A stretch of DNA of 64,000 nt from an uncultured Clostridia bacterium (GTDB lineage Bacteria > Bacillota > Clostridia > TANB77 > CAG-508). The notes beneath the pieces are model-generated. The model did no database searches. It was given only the letters and a program-made list of their open reading frames with translations, and was not told the origin of the DNA. Of this stretch, positions 59,778 to 64,000 are shown piece after piece. Both the position numbers and the translations under genes were made by a program. Each line of letters begins with the position of its first letter. Position 1 is the stretch's first letter. Location: contig CAQPBJ010000009.1 in assembly GCA_948852945.1 (NCBI GenBank), positions 16,012-80,011 on the forward strand, given 5' to 3'.

Positions 59778-59811
59778 AGTATCAGCAAAATTTTTTTGTT
59801 GGTACTTTTTT
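59778..59811 (+). terminator. Terminator of the 131-aa gene
   Basis: AGTATCAGCAAAA / TTTTGTTGGTACT imperfect stem then T5. Confidence 0.72.
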
Positions 59812-59852
59812 ATTTATTAAAAATAAGTTTTCAAATTCTTCAACTCTTCGTT

Positions 59853-59996
59853 TTATTTCCATACTCTCCTCTTTTTTGTCGAGTTGTGTTTTTTAGTAAT
59901 CTTTCTGTTTTTAAATATTTTGAAAATAGTCCAAGTAATAGGAGTAAATAAGAAACCTATAATATATCCACCGTATTTTTTAATAAATTCTTCCAT
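59853..59996 (-). CDS. 47-aa membrane protein
   Basis: Short ORF from ATG 59996. Helix GGYIIGFLFTPITWTIFKIF followed by a very basic tail (KNRKITKKHNSTKKRRVWK). Its upstream site is weak (AAAGGAATTGATAA). Its stop overlaps a possible 26-codon ORF with its own AGAGGAGAGT. Not recognised. Confidence 0.5.
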   Translation of the reverse strand: MEEFIKKYGGYIIGFLFTPITWTIFKIFKNRKITKKHNSTKKRRVWK

Positions 59997-60007
59997 TTAT
60001 CAATTCC

Positions 60008-60036
60008 TTTACTTATTTTGTTAAATTTTGTATAAT
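60008..60036 (+). promoter_or_regulatory. Promoter of the DUF2188 gene
   Basis: TTTACT (60008-60013), 17 bases, TATAAT (60031-60036), then a CCTCGAAAGTGAGG inverted repeat that includes the ribosome site. Confidence 0.75.
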
Positions 60037-60060
60037 TGCCTCGAAAGTGAGGTGAATTAT

Positions 60061-60294
60061 ATGGGTAAAAATCAACATGTCGTTCCCAATAAAAATGGTG
60101 GTTGGGACATTAAAGGCGAAGGCAATTCAAAATCTACTAAGCATACAGAAACTAAAGCTGAAGCTATCGATTTAGCTCGTGATATTGCTAAAAATCAAAA
60201 ATCTGAATTAGTAATACATAATAAAAATGGTCAGATTTCTGATAAAGACAGTTTTGGTAATGACCCTTGCCCTCCTAAAGATACTAAACATTAA
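60061..60294 (+). CDS. DUF2188 domain protein
   Basis: 77 aa from ATG 60061 (GTGAGGTGAATTAT). The whole protein is one DUF2188 domain: HVVPNKNGGWDIKGEGNSKS, then EAIDLARDIAKNQKSELVIH and NKNGQISDKDSFGNDP. These small RNase H-fold-like proteins are widespread in phages and plasmids; function unknown. Accessory gene in reverse orientation inside the early operon, convergent with the 46-aa gene (stops overlap). Confidence 0.9.
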   Translation: MGKNQHVVPNKNGGWDIKGEGNSKSTKHTETKAEAIDLARDIAKNQKSELVIHNKNGQISDKDSFGNDPCPPKDTKH

Positions 60295-60431
60295 TCTTTA
60301 GGCATTAATCTTACTTGAATGTTGTTAGCAGATTTGATATCTTTATTTGTTATTTCTGCTAGCACTTCTTTTTTGTCTTCTGTTTCAATTATTATTTTTG
60401 AATATTTTTCTCCTATAATTTCTAAATCCAT
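60291..60431 (-). CDS. 46-aa early protein
   Basis: Below default ORF length. AGGAGGAGAGT directly before the ATG at 60431. DLEIIGEKYSKIIIETEDKK, then AEITNKDIKSANNIQVRLMP: a beta-rich mini-protein. It follows the Cro-like gene, and its stop overlaps the DUF2188 stop on the other strand. Not recognised. Confidence 0.65.
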   Translation of the reverse strand: MDLEIIGEKYSKIIIETEDKKEVLAEITNKDIKSANNIQVRLMPKD

Positions 60432-60468
60432 ACTCTCCTCCTATAGTATTAAGTTGTTTTATAAACTT

Positions 60469-60702
60469 TTAGTTTACTTTTTGTTTTTCTATCAAACGTT
60501 TTGTTTCATCGCAAGCCAAAAAAATATAATAAATTGATACATTATAGAAATCTGCCATTTTTACCTTTAACTTATCACTAGGATTTCTTTCTCCACGTTC
60601 AAGCATTGATAAATATTCTTTAGTAATTTCAAACTCTTTAGCTGACTCTTCTTGTGTTTTTTTTCTACTTTCTCTCAACTCTTTTAAAGTCTTCGTTTTC
60701 AT
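60469..60702 (-). CDS. Cro-like HTH regulator
   Basis: 77 aa. One HTH_3 domain: LKELRESRKKTQEESAKEFE, ITKEYLSMLERGERNPSDKL. AGAGGTGATAAG before ATG. It is the first gene leftward from the switch, divergent from the CI-like gene, so it is placed as Cro, the early regulator. The promoter (60747-60775) has operator copies inside and downstream of it. Confidence 0.85.
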   Translation of the reverse strand: MKTKTLKELRESRKKTQEESAKEFEITKEYLSMLERGERNPSDKLKVKMADFYNVSIYYIFLACDETKRLIEKQKVN

Positions 60703-60722
60703 CTTATCACCTCTCTTCTTTG

Positions 60723-60735
60723 AAACTATTTGTTT
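60723..60735. promoter_or_regulatory. Operator copy 1 (AAACTATTTGTTT)
   Basis: One of four 13-base sites of consensus AAACWWTTTGTTT in the switch region; this one lies between the leftward promoter and the Cro-like gene. Confidence 0.72.
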
Positions 60736-60746
60736 GAACTGTCGTT

Positions 60747-60775
60747 ATATTATCAAACTATTTGTTTTGTGTCAA
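60747..60775 (-). promoter_or_regulatory. Leftward early promoter (Cro side)
   Basis: TTGACA (60775-60770), 17 bases, TAATAT (60752-60747) on the minus strand; operator copy 2 fills the spacer. Confidence 0.87.
60755..60767. promoter_or_regulatory. Operator copy 2 (AAACTATTTGTTT)
   Basis: Identical to copy 1; inside the spacer of the leftward promoter. Confidence 0.75.
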
Positions 60776-60795
60776 TACTTTTTTAAGTTTTTTTG

Positions 60796-60808
60796 AAACT
60801 TTTTGTTT
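60796..60808. promoter_or_regulatory. Operator copy 3 (AAACTTTTTGTTT)
   Basis: Third copy, one base different from copies 1 and 2, between the two divergent promoters. TGAAACTTTTTGTTTCA is a perfect palindrome. Confidence 0.72.
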
Positions 60809-60860
60809 CATTTCCCTTTAATTCATTGCAGCAGTAAGCAAACAAATTGTCTTATCTCTC

Positions 60861-60889
60861 TTTACAAATTAAACATTTTGTTTTATAAT
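60861..60889 (+). promoter_or_regulatory. Rightward promoter of the CI-like repressor
   Basis: TTTACA (60861-60866), 17 bases, TATAAT (60884-60889); operator copy 4 occupies the spacer, implying autoregulation. Confidence 0.85.
60871..60883. promoter_or_regulatory. Operator copy 4 (AAACATTTTGTTT)
   Basis: Fourth copy, inside the rightward promoter's spacer. Confidence 0.7.
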
Positions 60890-60919
60890 GTTTATATAAA
60901 ATATTTGGAGTTGATAAAA

Positions 60920-61267
60920 ATGAATAGATTAAAGCAATTACGAACAGAAGCTGAAGAGTCACAAGAATTTGTTGGAAATTTAATAGGTGTTTCTGGACAA
61001 GCTGTTGGTCAATACGAAATGAACAAAAGGGGTTTGTCTGAAGAAAAATTAATAGTTTTAGCTAATCACTATAATTGCTCTATTGATTATTTATTAGGTA
61101 AATCTAATATACGTAATCCTGAAGAAATTAAAATAGATACAGACAAAATAAAAATTGGTCTATCTGCTAAAGATTATGAAAATATAACCGATGAACAAAA
61201 GAAACAAATTGAAGATTTTGCTAAATTTGTTTTGAAAGATAATTTGAAAAACAAAGATACTAAATAA
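60920..61267 (+). CDS. CI-like phage repressor
   Basis: 115 aa from ATG 60920 (TTGGAGTTG); the longer upstream frame covers the promoter and is not coding. HTH_3: RLKQLRTEAEESQEFVGNLI, GVSGQAVGQYEMNKRGLSEE, then NHYNCSIDYLLGKSN. The C-terminal ~45 residues are helical and lack a LexA-type peptidase, so induction must go through another route, probably the adjacent ImmA-like protein. Confidence 0.88.
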   Translation: MNRLKQLRTEAEESQEFVGNLIGVSGQAVGQYEMNKRGLSEEKLIVLANHYNCSIDYLLGKSNIRNPEEIKIDTDKIKIGLSAKDYENITDEQKKQIEDFAKFVLKDNLKNKDTK

Positions 61268-61274
61268 CTTTATG

Positions 61275-61300
61275 GCCTCTTAAATTGAGGCTATCTTTTT
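61275..61300 (+). terminator. Hairpin between repressor and ImmA-like gene
   Basis: GCCTC TTAAATT GAGGC, then TATCTTTTT. Weak, so partial read-through is likely. Confidence 0.6.
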
Positions 61301-61329
61301 AAATTATAATTGTCAAATTGAGGTAAAAG

Positions 61330-61743
61330 ATGAATTTGGAAAAATTATACGAAATATCAGAAAAAGAAAATATTAAAATATATGATTGGTATATTGAAGA
61401 TTGCAACGGAATTTATCTTAACTATGATAAAATCAATGCTATTGCACTTAATTATGATGAAATTGGAACTTATATAGAAGAAAAATGCACTCTTGCTGAA
61501 GAACTAGGACATTACTATTCGGATGCTACTTATAAACTTAATTCTGATTTTCAATTAAGAAGTAAGCAAGAGTACAAAGCTAAAAAGTGGGCTTATTCTA
61601 TTCTCGTACCAATCTCTCAATTAAAAGAACAGATTGCGCAAGGATTAGACTTGTATGATTTAGCTGATTATTTTGAAGTAAATTGTAAATATATGATTGA
61701 TTGTATTAATTTTTATACCGAAAAATATGGTCTATTGGCATAA
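61330..61743 (+). CDS. ImmA/IrrE-family protein
   Basis: 137 aa, GAGGTAAAAG before ATG. The zinc site region reads CTLAEELGHYYSDATY: the usual HExxH has Glu at the first His position (EELGH), a variant I recall from phage ImmA proteins. A downstream QEYKAKKWAYSILVPISQL carries the family's conserved Glu/Lys/Trp helix. ImmA proteases cut the partner repressor after DNA damage. The neighbouring peptidase-less CI makes this the likely induction route. Confidence 0.87.
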   Translation: MNLEKLYEISEKENIKIYDWYIEDCNGIYLNYDKINAIALNYDEIGTYIEEKCTLAEELGHYYSDATYKLNSDFQLRSKQEYKAKKWAYSILVPISQLKEQIAQGLDLYDLADYFEVNCKYMIDCINFYTEKYGLLA

Positions 61744-61772
61744 CATAAATTTTTTAATAAAGGAAAAATTAA

Positions 61773-62537
61773 ATGAAAGTAATAAAGAAGATTTTAATAT
61801 TATTTATACTTATTTTTACATTATTTACAATTAATATTATATCTCATGCAGAAATTGTAAAATATCAGGACTGGAAAACTGGAGAAATGATTACATATGA
61901 TGTTTATACTTTTGAAGATTTGTATTCTGTTTTTGAAGATTTGTGTAATGAACATGACGAATGTATAGAAGCTTTACATGAAAATATTGATGACTTTGAT
62001 GAATCAATCTCATATAACGAATATAAAAATGAAGAATATCTTTCTCAAATAAGAGATTTAGAAGACGAATTAGATAATAAAGAAGAAGAAATTTCTGATT
62101 TACATACTAAAATTAGCAATAATTCTAAAATCCATCTAGAGTATATATTAGGAGTTCTAATTATTTTTGTAATCCCTGGTTTAATTTGTATTTATTTTGA
62201 CAAGAAAAACAACAAACCTGCAGTTACCCATACTACTGATATAGATAAATTAGATAATATTTTCCAAAATAAAAATAAATATGAGTATATTACTAACTTG
62301 TTAATACAAAATTTACCTGACAATCCTAAAAATATAGTTGATGTCATAAATATTCTTTATACTTTTTATCAATCCCAAGAAATTACATTTCCAAAAGATA
62401 TTAATATTTCTAATCTAAATAGTTTATCAACTTTTGAACAATATTACTTGTTAGAAAATATATTAAAAATTGGTATTGGTTTAAATGACCTAGATGAAAT
62501 TGTTAATTCTTTAGAAAATTTTTATAAAAACCAATAA
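61773..62537 (+). CDS. Secreted/membrane coiled-coil protein, candidate lysogenic conversion gene
   Basis: 254 aa. Signal peptide (KKILILFILIFTLFTINIIS then HAE), an extracytoplasmic acidic coiled coil (~50-115, including EEYLSQIRDLEDELDNKEEE), a TM helix (~126-146, YILGVLIIFVIPGLICIYF), then a cytosolic C-domain of ~100 residues (DKLDNIFQNKNKYEYITNLL). No family recognised. Placed between ImmA and integrase with the repressor genes, so likely transcribed in the lysogen; it would sense or act across the membrane. Confidence 0.68.
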   Translation: MKVIKKILILFILIFTLFTINIISHAEIVKYQDWKTGEMITYDVYTFEDLYSVFEDLCNEHDECIEALHENIDDFDESISYNEYKNEEYLSQIRDLEDELDNKEEEISDLHTKISNNSKIHLEYILGVLIIFVIPGLICIYFDKKNNKPAVTHTTDIDKLDNIFQNKNKYEYITNLLIQNLPDNPKNIVDVINILYTFYQSQEITFPKDINISNLNSLSTFEQYYLLENILKIGIGLNDLDEIVNSLENFYKNQ

Positions 62538-62606
62538 CTAATTTACTCTCTACTACTAGTATGTTAGTTATTCTCTAAAATAACTTGTAAAGGAGTGTTT
62601 ATTTAT

Positions 62607-62696
62607 ATGGATACTAAAGAAGAATTTGTAAATGATTTTTGTAAAACATTAGCAGAAATTATTTATATAGAAGAAAAAAAGAAATTGAAAAAGTAG
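62607..62696 (+). CDS. 29-aa peptide ORF
   Basis: MDTKEEFVNDFCKTLAEIIY, then IEEKKKLKK. AAAGGAG lies 12 bases before the ATG, slightly far. It is small, amphipathic and helical. It could be a regulator such as a small excision or stability factor. Weak support. Confidence 0.45.
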   Translation: MDTKEEFVNDFCKTLAEIIYIEEKKKLKK

Positions 62697-62761
62697 TCAA
62701 TCAGACTACTTATATTTTTAAATTTGTAAAAGAACATTTATTCGTATTATAGGAGGTATTT

Positions 62762-63880
62762 ATGGCTAGAAAAGGAAATGGCGAAGGAACAATATATTAT
62801 TCTGAAAAATTAAATAAATGGGTTGGACAATTTACTGCTGGACGAAAAGTCAATGGTCAAATAAATCGTAAATCTGTTTATGGAAATACTAGAAAAGAAG
62901 TTAAAGAAAAAATAACAAAAGCCCTATCTGAAGTTCAAACTAATACTTTTATTGATAATAGTGATGTCACTATTGGCGAATTAGCTAAATATATTGTTGA
63001 ATTAAAATACTCTTCAAATATTATTTCTGACAATACTTTGAATTTGTATAATAATATTTTGAGTAAAATAGAGCCTATTGCAAATATAAAAGTACAAAAA
63101 GCAACTTATTTCTTTATTCAAAGTTATATATCTACTTTAACTGATCTTTCTAATTCATATATTGAGAAAATCATTATATTACTAAACCAAGTTTTTAACG
63201 AAGCTCTTAAGCAAAATCTTATTTATAAAACTCCTATGCTTGGCATTATGAAACCTGTATCAAAAAAAATTGATAAAAAAGTAGAAGCTCTTTCCATTGA
63301 AGAGCAATTAAAATTTGTACAAATTATAAAAGGAAATTTATTTGAAAATGTATTTTTAGTAGAATTATATTCTGGCATGAGGTGTGGAGAAATACTTGCA
63401 CTAACACTAGACGATGTTGATTTAAAAAATAATATTATTCATATAACAAAAACTGTAACTAGAAATAAAAACAATCAATTAATATTAAGTCAAGCACCAA
63501 AAACAGAAACTTCAAACCGTGATATCCCTATTACATCGCTTTTAAAATCCAATATTATTGATGCTATAGATAATATGGTACCTAATCCACAAAAATTGAT
63601 TTTTACCACCAATAACGGTCTAATTTTATCGGTTCCAAATGTTAACTCTTATTTAAAAAGATCTCTAAAAAAATATAACCTTCATGATTTTGGAACTCAT
63701 GTATTAAGACATACTTATGCTACTAGATGTATCGAGTCTGGAATGCCTGCAGAAGTATTACAAAAATTATTAGGTCATAAAAATATTGCTACAACTATTA
63801 ATACATATACTACTATTTTTGATAAATATAAAAGTATTCATGTAGATAATTTTGTTAAATATATGAGCCAGTTGCATTAA
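62762..63880 (+). CDS. int: Tyrosine site-specific integrase
   Basis: 372 aa, strong AGGAGG. N-terminal AP2-like arm-binding domain (GEGTIYYSEKLNKWVGQFTA), SAM-like core-binding domain ~65-165, catalytic domain ~175-372 with Arg in YSGMRCGEILAL, Lys in the beta hairpin APKTETSNRDIPI, HVLRHTYATR (His-x-x-Arg), LGHKN (His) and Tyr in NTYTTIF. Located next to attR. It recombines attP with the rpsR 3' end. Confidence 0.97.
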   Translation: MARKGNGEGTIYYSEKLNKWVGQFTAGRKVNGQINRKSVYGNTRKEVKEKITKALSEVQTNTFIDNSDVTIGELAKYIVELKYSSNIISDNTLNLYNNILSKIEPIANIKVQKATYFFIQSYISTLTDLSNSYIEKIIILLNQVFNEALKQNLIYKTPMLGIMKPVSKKIDKKVEALSIEEQLKFVQIIKGNLFENVFLVELYSGMRCGEILALTLDDVDLKNNIIHITKTVTRNKNNQLILSQAPKTETSNRDIPITSLLKSNIIDAIDNMVPNPQKLIFTTNNGLILSVPNVNSYLKRSLKKYNLHDFGTHVLRHTYATRCIESGMPAEVLQKLLGHKNIATTINTYTTIFDKYKSIHVDNFVKYMSQLH

Positions 63881-63892
63881 AATTGCATTAAA

Positions 63893-63924
63893 AAATCCTA
63901 GAAGTATTGATGCTTCTAGGATTT
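63893..63924. terminator. Phage-supplied bidirectional terminator at attR
   Basis: AAATCCTAGAAG / CTTCTAGGATTT perfect 12-bp stem. It ends int (plus) and, read on the minus strand, takes over termination of rpsR. Confidence 0.85.
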
Positions 63925-63929
63925 AAAGA

Positions 63930-63949
63930 TTATTAATCTTGTGTGTATG
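63930..63949. other. attR (20-bp core in the rpsR 3' end)
   Basis: Identical to attL 28624-28643. It contains the rpsR stop codon and last five codons, so integration leaves S18 unchanged. Confidence 0.93.
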
Positions 63950-64000
63950 GTAATATAGCAATATGTCTTGCTCTTTTAACAGCTAATGTAATAGCTCTTT
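63933..64000 (-). CDS. rpsR: 30S ribosomal protein S18, C-terminal end only
   Basis: The minus-strand reading is AITLAVKRARHIAILPYTQD then stop, matching the conserved S18 end (AIKRAR..ALLPY). S18 binds the 30S platform with S6. Only 22 codons fall within the window; the rest lies to the right. The gene stays intact because the prophage core restores its 3' end. Confidence 0.92.
   Translation of the reverse strand, partial: RAITLAVKRARHIAILPYTQD

Noticed and set aside
59781..59861. 26-codon minus-strand ORF (ATG 59861, AGAGGAGAGT site)
   Set aside because: It overlaps the terminator of the 131-aa gene, and I cannot support it beyond the ribosome site.
28624..63949. Conjugative element (ICE) instead of a phage
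   Set aside because: No relaxase, coupling protein or type IV secretion genes; clear terminase, portal, coat and lysis genes.
1..64000. CRISPR arrays
   Set aside because: No regularly spaced direct repeats with unique spacers and no cas genes were seen.

Overview
The window is a low-GC Gram-positive (Clostridia-type) chromosome segment. The evidence is very AT-rich DNA, AGGAGG-type ribosome binding sites, near-consensus sigma-A promoters, intrinsic terminators and a lysine riboswitch. About 28.6 kb of host DNA on the left is followed by one complete prophage of about 35.3 kb, and the window ends in the 3' end of the host rpsR gene (ribosomal protein S18), which is the attachment gene.

Host part (1-28.6 kb, mostly minus strand). 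A giant cyclic beta-glucan-synthase-like gene (NdvB family, GT84 plus GH94) runs off the left edge. A palindromic insertion-like element at about 6.44-6.70 kb separates it from two coupled genes for giant surface proteins (1727 and about 1679 aa, SdrD_B and DUF11-type domains, membrane anchored). Next come rsmA, a divergent transpeptidase (SpoVD/PBP2-like with two PASTA domains), an atypical higher-GC gene, an acyltransferase-3 membrane protein, pepD and a GNAT-like gene. The GNAT-like gene and pepD lie behind a sigma-A promoter, a lysine riboswitch and a terminator. A NagZ-type GH3 hydrolase, a ribbon-helix-helix (RHH) protein, a membrane-anchored protein, an RHH gene remnant and a small atypical membrane gene finish the host part.

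Prophage (attL 28624-28643, attR 63930-63949, identical 20 bp). The left end carries an RHH gene and an antitoxin/PIN-toxin pair. The late region is read leftward: terminase small and large subunits, P22-type portal, scaffold, coat protein, head-tail adaptor, gp10-like stabilisation protein, fibres, three ejection-type proteins, receptor-binding proteins, holin and endolysin. No tape measure, tail tube or sheath gene is visible, so this looks like a short-tailed (podovirus) temperate phage. Two giant ORFs of 1230 and 1086 codons are joined by a canonical A_AAA_AAG slippery site in the right phase, which predicts a frameshift product of about 2331 aa with metallopeptidase and probable nuclease domains. 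Upstream of the terminase sits a two-gene cassette with its own consensus promoter. It encodes a soluble 301-aa protein, then a four-helix membrane protein, and resembles lambda RexA-RexB. An ArpU/RinA-like regulator and an autonomous class II tRNA gene with a Leu-like body but a UCC anticodon separate late from early genes.

The early region holds excisionase-like, membrane, annealing, HNH-like and replication genes. It contains two oppositely oriented accessory genes driven by near-identical promoter leaders. A Cro/CI-type switch with at least four AAAC-WW-TTTGTTT operators controls the divide. Rightward lie the CI-like repressor, an ImmA-like protein, a secreted/membrane coiled-coil protein and the tyrosine integrase. 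The integrase is followed by a phage-supplied bidirectional terminator that replaces the one rpsR lost on integration. I saw no CRISPR array and no rRNA.
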